Shown here one piece after another: positions 1 to 5,760 of a DNA stretch of 10,259 nucleotides (positions within the stretch are counted from its first letter, which is position 1; each line of letters starts with the position of its first letter). The notes below the pieces were generated by a model, which did no database searches, was not told where the DNA came from, and saw nothing but the letters and a program-made list of their open reading frames with translations. Position numbers and translations under genes: made by a program. The stretch is from positions 1-10,259 of the forward strand of contig CAAEKI010000253.1 of assembly GCA_900756495.1 (NCBI GenBank), read 5' to 3'. Origin of the DNA: an uncultured Oscillospiraceae bacterium (GTDB taxonomy: Bacteria; Bacillota; Clostridia; Oscillospirales; Oscillospiraceae).

Positions 1-20
1 CCCGCTGCGGCCGCAGCGGG
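1..20. terminator. Perfect 20-bp palindrome after the CoA-disulfide reductase gene, probable terminator stem
   Basis: The first 20 bases are a perfect inverted repeat (10-bp arms, GC-only apart from one A/T pair per arm) starting 14 bases beyond the stop codon of the minus-strand flavoprotein gene. Such GC-rich stems after stop codons are usually intrinsic terminators. The window edge cuts off the sequence where a minus-strand T-run would lie, so the terminator role is inferred. The central bases form a GCGGCCGC octamer. Confidence 0.5.
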
Positions 21-34
21 GGGCTCTCTATCAG

Positions 35-1729
35 TCATTCCCGATCCATGCCGCAGGCAGAGGCGGTCTCCATCAGGCATCTGTCGTTGGTTACCGCATC
101 ATAGAATCGGAACCCACCGGAAAAATTGTAGCAGTCATAGCCGTTCCCGGCGAGAATCCTGCAGGCGATATAGCTGCGCAGACCGCTCTGGCAGATTACA
201 TATACCGGCTTGCCGGGCGGAATCTCCCCCATCCGGTCCCGGAGTTCATCCACAGGAATATTTAAAAAGCCGTCGATGTGGCCCCGGCTGAACTCTGCCG
301 GAGTACGGACGTCCAGCAGTGTCACATTATCATCCATCCTCAGTCTGGCCACGTCCTCCAAATGGAATTGCTTCAGCAGTCCCCTGGAGATATTCTCGAT
401 CATAAAGCCCGCCATGTTCACCGGATCCTTGGCCGAGGAATAGGGAGGCGCATAGGCGAGGTCCAGTTCTTTGAGCTGAATTGCGTCCAGTCCCGCGTGG
501 ATTGCGGTAGCCAGCACGTCAATTCGTTTGTCAACGCCCTCATAACCCACAATCTGGGCCCCCAGCAGGCGGTAGGTGTTCCTCTCAAATATCACCTTTA
601 TGGTCATCACTTTGCCGCCGGGATAGTAGCCGGCGTGGCTCATGGGCGAAAGAACCACCTTATCTGCATCAATCCCCGCCTTCCGGGCCGTTATCTCATT
701 GATACCAGTGACCGCCGCAGTCATATTGAAAACCTTGATGACAGAGCTCCCCTGGGAGCCGGGATACCGGCTGTCTCCGCCGCAGATATTGTCGGCGGCA
801 ATGCGGCCCTGCCTGTTGGCGGGGCCCGCCAGAGCGATCAGCGTGTCCTCCCCCGTGACATAGTGTTTGACCTGCACCGCGTCGCCAACGGCGTAGATGT
901 CGGGGACAGAAGTCTCCATCCTGTCGTTAACCAGGATACTGCCCCTGGCCCCCAGGGCGAGGCCGGCCTCGCTTGCCAGGTGTGTATCCGGCGTGACGCC
1001 GATGGCAAGTACCACCATGTCAGCGTGGAGCGGCGCTTCCTCTCTGAGTAAAACATCAACGCCCCCGTCCTTCTCCACGAAGCCCTCTACTGTGTGTCCC
1101 AGGGCCAGCCTGACTCCATGCCTGCGCATTTCGCTGTGGATGAGCGCGGCCATGTCCGGATCAAAGGGGCTCATAAGCTGCGGTGGGCGCTGTACGATGG
1201 TGACCTCCATCCCCAGGCTCCGCAGGTTCTCCGCCAGCTCCAGGCCGATAAAGCCGCCGCCCGCCAGCACGGCAGATTTCGGGCGTTTCTTCTGGATATA
1301 CGCCTTGAGGCGAAGCGTATCCTCCACCGTGCGCAGAGTAAAAAGCTGCTCCAGGCTCCCGCCGGGGAGCCTGGGCCGGGTGGGCTGTGCGCCCGGCGAG
1401 AGGAGCAGCTTGTCATAGCGTTCCTCAAACTCCTCGTTGCTCTCCAGGTTTCTGACGGAGACGGTCTTCCGCTCCGGATGGATGGCAATGACCTCATGGC
1501 GCACCTTCATGTTCACCCGAAACCGGGAGAAAAAGCTCTCCGGCGTCTGAAGCGTCAGCTCCTCGGGATCCTCAATCGCGCCGCCGATGTAATATGGCAG
1601 GCCGCAGTTGGCGTAGGAGATGTAGCCCGAGCGCTCGAATACGACTATCTCCGCCTGCTCATCCAGCCTGCGGATCCTGGCGGCCGCGGTAGCGCCCCCC
1701 GCCACGCCGCCTACAATAACGACCTTCAC
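35..1729 (-). CDS. CoA-disulfide reductase-like FAD/NAD(P)H oxidoreductase with C-terminal rhodanese domain
   Basis: A 564-residue protein of the class III pyridine-nucleotide disulfide oxidoreductases. An N-terminal FAD motif (VGGVAGG, residues 6-12) is followed by the single active-site Cys42 in SYANCGLPYY, the pattern of CoA-disulfide reductases and NADH/persulfide reductases. A second dinucleotide motif, GGGFIG, sits at 157-162, and the FAD-contacting YAVGDAV at 279-285. The last ~110 residues are a rhodanese domain with active-site Cys513 in CQSGLRS. The family reduces CoA disulfides, persulfides or polysulfides with NAD(P)H; the fused rhodanese suggests sulfane-sulfur transfer. The start chosen is GTG at 1729, one base after the upstream rhodanese stop, with an AAAGGTGGAG ribosome site; an upstream in-frame start at 1762 would overlap that gene by 32 bases. 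Expected cytosolic, with no signal peptide. Exact substrate (CoA-S-S-CoA, persulfide or polysulfide) is open. Confidence 0.9.
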   Translation of the reverse strand: MKVVIVGGVAGGATAAARIRRLDEQAEIVVFERSGYISYANCGLPYYIGGAIEDPEELTLQTPESFFSRFRVNMKVRHEVIAIHPERKTVSVRNLESNEEFEERYDKLLLSPGAQPTRPRLPGGSLEQLFTLRTVEDTLRLKAYIQKKRPKSAVLAGGGFIGLELAENLRSLGMEVTIVQRPPQLMSPFDPDMAALIHSEMRRHGVRLALGHTVEGFVEKDGGVDVLLREEAPLHADMVVLAIGVTPDTHLASEAGLALGARGSILVNDRMETSVPDIYAVGDAVQVKHYVTGEDTLIALAGPANRQGRIAADNICGGDSRYPGSQGSSVIKVFNMTAAVTGINEITARKAGIDADKVVLSPMSHAGYYPGGKVMTIKVIFERNTYRLLGAQIVGYEGVDKRIDVLATAIHAGLDAIQLKELDLAYAPPYSSAKDPVNMAGFMIENISRGLLKQFHLEDVARLRMDDNVTLLDVRTPAEFSRGHIDGFLNIPVDELRDRMGEIPPGKPVYVICQSGLRSYIACRILAGNGYDCYNFSGGFRFYDAVTNDRCLMETASACGMDRE

Positions 1730-1730
1730 G

Positions 1731-2051
1731 TCAGTACTCCACCTTTCCCCTGTAAGCGGCAATGCCGCCCAAATTCTTTACGTTCGTATAGCCCATCTTG
1801 TTGAGGATCCCTGCCGCATGCCGGCTTCTGCTTCCGCTCTGGCAGTACACAAAGATGGGGGTGCTGGGGCTGCCGGCGAAGTCTCCGGCTCTCCCGAGGC
1901 TCTGCAGCGGAATATTTTTGCTGCCCGGAATATGTCCCCCCCGGTACTCCTGTGCAGTCCGGACGTCCAGAAGGACTGCGCCCTGTGTGCCCCTATACTC
2001 CGCTATGCCCTGATTGATATCAGGACCTTTTAGAAAATCAAAAAATCCCAT
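1731..2051 (-). CDS. Single-domain rhodanese (sulfurtransferase)
   Basis: A 106-residue rhodanese-fold protein. It has the LLDVRTAQEY entry motif at about 27-36, the GHIPGSKNIP segment at 39-48, and active-site Cys70 in the loop CQSGSRS, all typical of GlpE/PspE-like single-domain sulfurtransferases that carry sulfane sulfur as a cysteine persulfide. Its length is normal for the class. The start is ATG at 2051 behind a GGAGGAAAG site; an upstream in-frame ATG at 2264 falls inside a hairpin, and the residues it would add look like no protein. One base separates this stop from the flavoprotein GTG, so the two are almost surely cotranscribed and probably translationally coupled. The pair may hand persulfide sulfur from the free rhodanese to the reductase. 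Natural donor and acceptor are unknown. Confidence 0.9.
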   Translation of the reverse strand: MGFFDFLKGPDINQGIAEYRGTQGAVLLDVRTAQEYRGGHIPGSKNIPLQSLGRAGDFAGSPSTPIFVYCQSGSRSRHAAGILNKMGYTNVKNLGGIAAYRGKVEY

Positions 2052-2187
2052 GGTAAGCTTTCCTCCAGTCAGTACAATCACTCCGGCCCTTGGATGGACG
2101 CTGCTTCTCATAGCGTCATGCCGCCGTCTCTTCGCCGTTTCTTCACGCAGACTTATCACAGTCAAATTCTCCGGTTCTTTTAAGGTT

Positions 2188-2193
2188 ATTATA
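2188..2193 (-). promoter_or_regulatory. Candidate -10 box for the rhodanese-flavoprotein operon
   Basis: A perfect minus-strand TATAAT lies about 137 bases upstream of the rhodanese ATG and just downstream (minus-strand sense) of the 21-bp hairpin. No good -35 lies at 16-18 bp, so activator dependence or a different start is possible. The resulting leader of about 130 nt has only weak hairpins (for example arms 2097-2102 and 2112-2117) and matches no riboswitch I recognise. Confidence 0.35.
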
Positions 2194-2236
2194 CAGATAT
2201 GAAAGCCCCTTTCCGTGACAAAATCACAGTTGAGTG

Positions 2237-2282
2237 AAATCCAATGAGCGGCCCATGGTTTCATGGGCCGCTCATTGGATTT
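2237..2282. terminator. Perfect 21-bp hairpin with 4-base loop, probable bidirectional terminator
   Basis: Arms 2237-2257 and 2262-2282 are exact reverse complements, with loop GTTT. The plus-strand side ends in a run of T (2280-2284 is TTTTT), part of it inside the stem. It sits between the end of the unrecognised minus-strand gene pair and the rhodanese operon, so it most likely stops readthrough between them. The long perfect stem is more than a minimal terminator needs. Confidence 0.65.
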
Positions 2283-2427
2283 TTATCAGGGTGCGCTGAA
2301 TGTCGCTGCAGCGTTAACTGCTTCTGTAAAATCTCAAATCCATATCACTTCGTTCAAAGCAAGATTTCATGGCTGCTCCAGCCGTGAGCGTCTGGCGGTT
2401 TCCACACACGGCCAGCAAGCAGCGGCG
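2283..2427. other. Intergenic stretch, nothing recognised
   Basis: 145 bases between the 21-bp hairpin and the stop codon of the unrecognised minus-strand gene. I see no convincing ribosome site plus frame, no strong inverted repeat and no RNA gene here. Confidence 0.5.
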
Positions 2428-3078
2428 TTATTCCTCCTGCTCAAGGCCGTCAAGCAACGCTGCCAGCTCCTCTGATTCCCATGCCGGCTTAAAGTCCAGC
2501 CGTGTCAGCGCGTCCCGGAACGCCGTCACAAGGGCGTTCCACATCTGCTGCCGCTCCAGCAGCTCCTCCAGATACTGCTCCCAGGTGTAATCCTTTCCGG
2601 CATTGAGCTGGCAGTGATAGTAGGCGATTTCACACCTGAAAAAAATTGCGCCCACGATAGCGCGCCTTTCTTCCGCAGGGAAGAGCTGTGAGCAGCGGAG
2701 GCTGCCGTTCCGCTGGTCGCGCACGTCATCAGCATGGAAGAAATGGATATCCTCTGCTTCAAAATTGAAAAAGCCGTTATGGAAGAAATCTCTGAGTGTG
2801 CGCCAGCAGGCTGCTATGGCTGCATTCCGCAGCATTTTGACGCTGCGAATTGTCAGGACAAAATCATCCCATGACCAATCGTCAGGCAGTCCGCCATCTT
2901 CCGCTTGGCACAGTTCGTATAAGTCCCGCTGCACCCGGTAAGTGAGATACCGGGCATAGACGTCAATTTCCTCCTGATCGTCTAACGACAGATAGCGGTT
3001 GGAGGTGAAGATTTTTTCTATGGGCGTCTCATGTTCCGCCCGCCGCAGGCGGCTCCCTCTATGGCCGGTTTTGCTCAT
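2428..3078 (-). CDS. Unrecognised acidic helical protein, second gene of a coupled pair
   Basis: A 216-residue soluble protein that I do not recognise. It has a basic N-terminus (MSKTGHRGSRLRR), is then largely acidic, and is rich in aromatic residues (for example WSWDDF near 68-73 and FFHNGFFNFEAEDIHFF near 98-114), which suggests an all-helical fold. There is no signal peptide, membrane span or obvious catalytic motif. The ATG at 3078 overlaps the stop of the upstream gene by four bases (ATGA) and has a GGAGAAG ribosome site, so the two proteins are made together and may bind each other. The gene lies downstream of the control region shared with the XRE1 regulator. GC content looks lower than in the flanking metabolic genes. 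Function unknown. Confidence 0.7.
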   Translation of the reverse strand: MSKTGHRGSRLRRAEHETPIEKIFTSNRYLSLDDQEEIDVYARYLTYRVQRDLYELCQAEDGGLPDDWSWDDFVLTIRSVKMLRNAAIAACWRTLRDFFHNGFFNFEAEDIHFFHADDVRDQRNGSLRCSQLFPAEERRAIVGAIFFRCEIAYYHCQLNAGKDYTWEQYLEELLERQQMWNALVTAFRDALTRLDFKPAWESEELAALLDGLEQEE

Positions 3079-3779
3079 TGCTCTTCTCCATTTTTGGGTT
3101 CGCCGTCTGCCGCTCCCCCTATGTTCATCAAACAGCGCCTGCTGCGCGCTTCCCCTTCCTGTTCCTCCAGGGTTTGCAGAAAGCCCAGTGCGTGCTCCAT
3201 TTTCAGAATTTTTCCGACCCTCTTTCCTTTGCTGCCAAGCGGTGTGGCGGTGTCAATCGTGGAAAACGCATAGCGGAACCCCAAATAAAAGCCGTAGCGC
3301 ACTACGCCATAGAGGCGGTTGTCCCAGGCGCTGTACAAGTCTGTCACGTGCGCCTGGGTTTCCTCGTCAAGCTGCTGTTCCACCTGAGCAAAGAGGTCAT
3401 TGACCTGTTCCCGCTTCTGGCAGTAACCGACATGCCGTTTCATGCCGGGCATGGTCATAATCTGATTTTCAATATAGATGTCAAAGGCATCTTCCGGCGT
3501 TTCCTGCGCAAAAAACTGCTCAAAGCCCGCATATACTCCCTGGGAAAATGAAAAACGGAGGGCATATGAGATGTTCTCGCGGCACAGCTTCTCCGCCTCC
3601 AGCAAGGCGGCCTTTTGTTCCGCGGTCAAGGCCGGGAGCAGAACGGCCTTTTCCTCCAGCGTCTCCCAGTTCAGCTCATAATCCTCCAGCTCCGGCCGGT
3701 AAGCCGCTTCCATCTCCTCCAGCAATTCGGGCGTAAACATCCGCTCCTGCATCGCCGCCAGTTCATTCTTAAAATTCAT
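3075..3779 (-). CDS. Unrecognised helical protein with internal duplication, first gene of a coupled pair
   Basis: A 234-residue soluble protein of unknown function. The start is ATG at 3779 with AGAGGGG eight bases upstream; an in-frame GTG at 3788 lies on top of that site and is unlikely. Two similar helical segments can be seen: residues 72-90 (YALRFSFSQG, then VYAGFEQFF) and 157-173 (YGVVRYGFYLGFRYAFS). Each follows a stretch resembling L-T/D-x-E-x-x-x-x-x-x-x-L, so the protein may be a tandem repeat of one helical unit. The units vaguely resemble small DUF6809-type proteins of clostridial mobile elements (QK...L...GFxLG); this is from memory and untested. It overlaps the downstream gene by four bases and is divergent from the XRE1 gene, which may regulate it. 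Confidence 0.7.
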   Translation of the reverse strand: MNFKNELAAMQERMFTPELLEEMEAAYRPELEDYELNWETLEEKAVLLPALTAEQKAALLEAEKLCRENISYALRFSFSQGVYAGFEQFFAQETPEDAFDIYIENQIMTMPGMKRHVGYCQKREQVNDLFAQVEQQLDEETQAHVTDLYSAWDNRLYGVVRYGFYLGFRYAFSTIDTATPLGSKGKRVGKILKMEHALGFLQTLEEQEGEARSRRCLMNIGGAADGEPKNGEEQ

Positions 3780-3785
3780 GTTAAA

Positions 3786-3887
3786 CACCCCTCTATAAAT
3801 GCGCCCACTATACCGCTATAGGGGACAATATCTACCATAAGGGATTATATTTTTCCCTAAATTGCGATATTTTTCCTCTACAGGGGA
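3786..3887. promoter_or_regulatory. Divergent control region with repeated TATAGGGGA-like boxes
   Basis: Between the unrecognised gene pair and XRE1 there are several related boxes: TACCGCTATAGGGGA (3811-3825), TACCATAAGGGAT (3833-3845), TCCTCTACAGGGGA (3874-3887), and inverted versions near 3786-3799 (TATAGAGGGG on minus) and 3852-3860. A similar box, TACCCTTATAGGGG (4271-4284), lies directly before XRE2. Repetition at both XRE promoters suggests an operator of these regulators. No convincing -35/-10 pair could be fixed. Confidence 0.4.
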
Positions 3888-3921
3888 TGGAAATAGGAAA
3901 AGATAACATGTTTTAGTTGAA

Positions 3922-4218
3922 ATGGGAAATCGGATTTTACAACGTCGCAAGCAGATGCGCATGAGCCAAGAGCAGTTAACTGAGTTAGCAGGAGTTTCTG
4001 TCAAAACGGTTATCTCGGCAGAGAAGGGACAAAAGGCTCTCCGTCCAGAAAATATTGTGCGGTTCAGCAAAGCGCTTAATATGGAGCTGTCCTATCTAAT
4101 GACTGGAGAGCTATCGGACAGAGATATCCTGTCCGGCCTAAGTCACCGGGAGCGTATGGCCTTGGACAAAATCTTGGAAGGGTTTCTTTCCATTTGCAAA
4201 GGAGAACAAGACCCATGA
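3922..4218 (+). CDS. XRE-family (Cro/CI-type) DNA-binding regulator, XRE1
   Basis: A 98-residue protein with an N-terminal HTH_3 domain at about 4-60 (scan helix around MSQEQLTELAGVSVKTV, residues 14-30) and a short helical tail, SHRERMALDKILEGFLS. Members of this family bind operator palindromes as dimers, usually repressing their own promoter. The ATG at 3922 is the only in-frame start, because TAA lies at 3904-3906, yet it has no good ribosome site close by; an AGGAAAAG sits instead before a three-codon mini-frame (ATG TTT TAG) at 3908-3916. Expression may need reinitiation or be leaderless. XRE2 is a close paralogue immediately downstream. Its likely target is the shared control region with the divergent minus-strand pair. 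Confidence 0.88.
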   Translation: MGNRILQRRKQMRMSQEQLTELAGVSVKTVISAEKGQKALRPENIVRFSKALNMELSYLMTGELSDRDILSGLSHRERMALDKILEGFLSICKGEQDP

Positions 4219-4270
4219 GAGGATTATCACCCCTATGGTGGATTAAAAAAACCGTTTATTTGGGATAATA

Positions 4271-4284
4271 TACCCTTATAGGGG
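4271..4284 (+). promoter_or_regulatory. TATAGGGG-type box just before XRE2, probable operator
   Basis: TACCCTTATAGGGG matches the boxes at 3811-3825 and 3874-3887 and overlaps the ribosome site of XRE2 (the G-run at 4281-4287). A -10-like GATAAT lies just upstream at 4264-4269 without a clear -35. A protein bound here would block both transcription and access to the ribosome site. Confidence 0.4.
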
Positions 4285-4292
4285 GGGATTGC

Positions 4293-4619
4293 ATGGAAAG
4301 TGAAACGCTGAGGGAGATTGGAAAACGCCTCGCGCACACACGTAAAGCGAAAGGGTACACGCAGGAGCAGTTGGCAAATCTCACTGGACTTTCAATAAAA
4401 ATGATCTCTGCTGCGGAGAATGGACACAAAGCCATGCGCCCGGAGAATATTATCAAAATCTGTGGTTGCCTTTCTATCTCTGCCGATTATTTACTTTGTG
4501 GCGAATCCCCTACCTTGCATTCAATGGTATCCGCCAGCGAACTCAAACACTTGTCATCAAAGCAAAAAGAAGCGTTATCAAAGCTGATTGAGGACTTCCT
4601 TTCAGCATTTCAAGATTAG
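4293..4619 (+). CDS. XRE-family DNA-binding regulator, XRE2 (paralogue of XRE1)
   Basis: A 108-residue Cro/CI-type protein. The HTH_3 domain spans about 7-67 (YTQEQLANLTGLSIKMIS in the middle), followed by a C-terminal helix, SSKQKEALSKLIEDFLSAF. The start is ATG at 4293 behind a run of seven G. It shares with XRE1 the pattern QEQLxxLxGxSxK, then SAxxxxxKAxRPENI, then YLxxGE and a final ALxKxxExFLS, so the two arose by duplication and may bind related sites or form heterodimers. It lies 74 bases after XRE1 with its own promoter region. A strong terminator follows 61 bases after the stop. Confidence 0.9.
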   Translation: MESETLREIGKRLAHTRKAKGYTQEQLANLTGLSIKMISAAENGHKAMRPENIIKICGCLSISADYLLCGESPTLHSMVSASELKHLSSKQKEALSKLIEDFLSAFQD

Positions 4620-4680
4620 ATGCTCTTCTTGGAGGCACAGAAAAGTTCTAGATCAAACAACAGAAAATCTTTGATACAAC

Positions 4681-4710
4681 GAGCTATCTCTTAAAGATAG
4701 CTCATTTTTT
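4681..4710 (+). terminator. Intrinsic terminator after XRE2
   Basis: A perfect 9-bp stem (4681-4689 with 4695-4703), a 5-base loop CTTAA, and then A plus six T at 4705-4710. This is a classic plus-strand rho-independent terminator ending the XRE1-XRE2 unit. Confidence 0.9.
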
Positions 4711-4815
4711 CTGCTTCCAGCCGGCAGGAAATTTCTTTTATAGAGCCCTTGTTCCCCTACCCCCTGCGGACGGTTCTCTGTACGGCCTGTTTTGCTTATT
4801 TGTCCATTCTGCCTT
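4711..4815. other. Intergenic stretch between convergent XRE2 and hfq-like genes
   Basis: 105 bases with no recognised gene or RNA. The XRE2 terminator stem (4681-4703) could also slow minus-strand transcripts from the hfq-like gene, but it lacks a minus-strand T-run, so no dedicated hfq terminator is seen. Confidence 0.4.
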
Positions 4816-5232
4816 TCATTCACGGACTACTGCTCCCACTTTATACAGAGAGATGTACCAAATATCAGAGAGTATTAAAATCGGAAAAAACTGCTGGTAT
4901 GGCACAGCCTGTTCAGGCTCAATCGTTGAGATTGCGTGCTTGAAGATGATATTTTGTTTCTGATCACTAATCGTTCTGACCGCGACGGTATAGTGGTCAA
5001 AGGCTTCTATGATACCCTTTAGCTGAAATCCATTCATCAGGTATAAAGTGACCTTCGTTCTTTGTGTGCGCATCCTATTTAGAAAGGCATCCTGAACATT
5101 ACACGCTTGTATAAACACCTCGCCATTTCTATATAGCGGATAATACTCCTTGATGGGAGAATTACAGGTTACTGTTTCAATGGAATTGCCGTTGCTGTTC
5201 AGAATATTGACGGATAGGTATTCGCCCCTCAT
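4816..5232 (-). CDS. hfq: Hfq-like Sm RNA-binding protein with N-terminal extension
   Basis: A 138-residue protein whose middle matches Hfq. Residues ~45-107 align with the start of Hfq (VQDAFLNRMR against E. coli LQDPFLNALR), Sm1 (VTLYLMNGFQLKGIIEAFD against VSIYLVNGIKLQGQIESFD) and Sm2 (IIFKHAISTI against MVYKHAISTV). The Gln of the proximal U-binding pocket, the Tyr/Gly of the distal face and the KH pair are kept; YKH becomes FKH, and the rim arginines are partly kept (RMRTQR). Hfq forms hexamers that bind sRNA and mRNA. Unlike ordinary Hfq (about 70-100 aa), it has ~44 extra N-terminal residues and ~30 after Sm2. The usual miaA neighbour is absent. ATG 5232 is the first in-frame start but has a weak ribosome site; no better internal start was found. 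It diverges from XRE3. Probably a second, acquired Hfq. Confidence 0.85.
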   Translation of the reverse strand: MRGEYLSVNILNSNGNSIETVTCNSPIKEYYPLYRNGEVFIQACNVQDAFLNRMRTQRTKVTLYLMNGFQLKGIIEAFDHYTVAVRTISDQKQNIIFKHAISTIEPEQAVPYQQFFPILILSDIWYISLYKVGAVVRE

Positions 5233-5247
5233 CTCTAACTTAATTTC

Positions 5248-5263
5248 AGATACTATAATATCT
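5248..5263. promoter_or_regulatory. Near-palindrome in the hfq-like promoter region
   Basis: AGATACTATAATATCT is a 16-bp inverted repeat with one mismatched pair, 16 bases upstream of the hfq-like ATG. On the minus strand it contains TATTAT/TATAGT, which could be the -10. It shares the 8-mer CTATAATA with the palindrome before XRE3. Confidence 0.4.
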
Positions 5264-5312
5264 TTTTTTGTCCAAAACGGATAATATATGTGTAATCAAC
5301 GACAAAAAATAA

Positions 5313-5332
5313 TGCTATTATCTATAATAGCA
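5313..5332. promoter_or_regulatory. Perfect palindrome upstream of XRE3, probable operator
   Basis: Arms TGCTATTAT (5313-5321) and ATAATAGCA (5324-5332) are exact reverse complements around a 2-base centre. The right arm overlaps a TATAAT-like -10 (5323-5328) and runs into the XRE3 ribosome site AGGTGAT (5332-5338). This is the right size and place for an autoregulatory operator of a dimeric Cro/CI-type protein. Confidence 0.6.
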
Positions 5333-5341
5333 GGTGATATG

Positions 5342-5641
5342 ATGAATCTTGATATAAGCGCAAGGATAAAAGAACTGAGAGAAGCACAAGGATTATCTAC
5401 AAATAAACTCTCCAATATGGCAGGGTTATCTCAAAGCTATGTGCGGAAGCTGGAAAAAGGCGAAAGTAGACCAACGGTTGAATCGTTGGAATTGCTATGT
5501 CATGCGTTAGGTATTACTTTTGAGGACTTTATAAATTATAAAGATAAATCCATTGTACAACTTCGAGCTATTAAAATTATTGGAGAATTAAGTGATAGCC
5601 AGCTAGAAGGTTTTTGTAAGTTAATGGGCACAGACTCTTAG
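5342..5641 (+). CDS. XRE-family DNA-binding regulator, XRE3, divergent from hfq-like gene
   Basis: A 99-residue Cro/CI-type protein. The HTH_3 domain is at about 5-62 (helix-turn-helix around LSTNKLSNMAGLSQSYVRKL, residues 18-37; then the usual EKGESRPT turn). A short tail, IKIIGELSDSQLEGFCKLM, may dimerise. ATG 5342 has AGGTGAT at optimal distance; ATG 5339 is too close and the frame start at 5288 has no ribosome site. Clearly AT-rich compared with the flanking operons. It shares a 109-base control region with the hfq-like gene, holding a perfect palindrome and a near-palindrome, so it probably represses itself and possibly hfq. No clear terminator follows. Confidence 0.9.
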   Translation: MNLDISARIKELREAQGLSTNKLSNMAGLSQSYVRKLEKGESRPTVESLELLCHALGITFEDFINYKDKSIVQLRAIKIIGELSDSQLEGFCKLMGTDS

Positions 5642-5686
5642 TTAGAATCATAAGCGTTATTTTATTATATCAAAAATCAATTAGCT

Positions 5687-5704
5687 TGTCTATTATCATA
5701 GACA
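5687..5704. promoter_or_regulatory. Palindrome upstream of XRE4, probable operator
   Basis: TGTCTAT (5687-5693) and ATAGACA (5698-5704) are exact reverse complements around TATC. The sequence CTATTATC is shared with the XRE3 palindrome, pointing to one binding protein or one protein family acting at both sites. A -10-like TATTAT sits inside (5691-5696) without a good -35. Confidence 0.5.
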
Positions 5705-5760
5705 TTTTTCTTTCCTATCTCTTTTACAATCTGTGCTTAAGAGAGGTAGGTGGGAATGAT

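Noticed and set aside
278..1804. Long plus-strand frames of 173-257 codons opposite the flavoprotein gene
   Set aside because: They are antisense shadows of a gene with clear FAD, dinucleotide and rhodanese motifs, with no ribosome sites and no recognisable protein features.
2052..2190. A riboswitch in the leader of the rhodanese operon
   Set aside because: Only weak 4-6 bp hairpins are visible and no conserved core of a known class (TPP, SAM, cobalamin, T-box) could be recognised.
2052..2264. An extended N-terminus of the rhodanese starting inside the 21-bp hairpin
   Set aside because: The added residues look random, there is no ribosome site, and the internal ATG at 2051 has an excellent one and gives normal family length.
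3786..3887. The repeated boxes as a CRISPR array or direct-repeat origin
   Set aside because: The boxes are short, imperfect, irregularly spaced and in both orientations, with no spacers of constant length and no cas genes in the window.
5686..5760. A hydrophobic N-terminal extension of XRE4 resembling a membrane segment
   Set aside because: The upstream start has no ribosome site, the extension overlaps the operator-like palindrome, and ATG 5761 has GGTGGG at good spacing.
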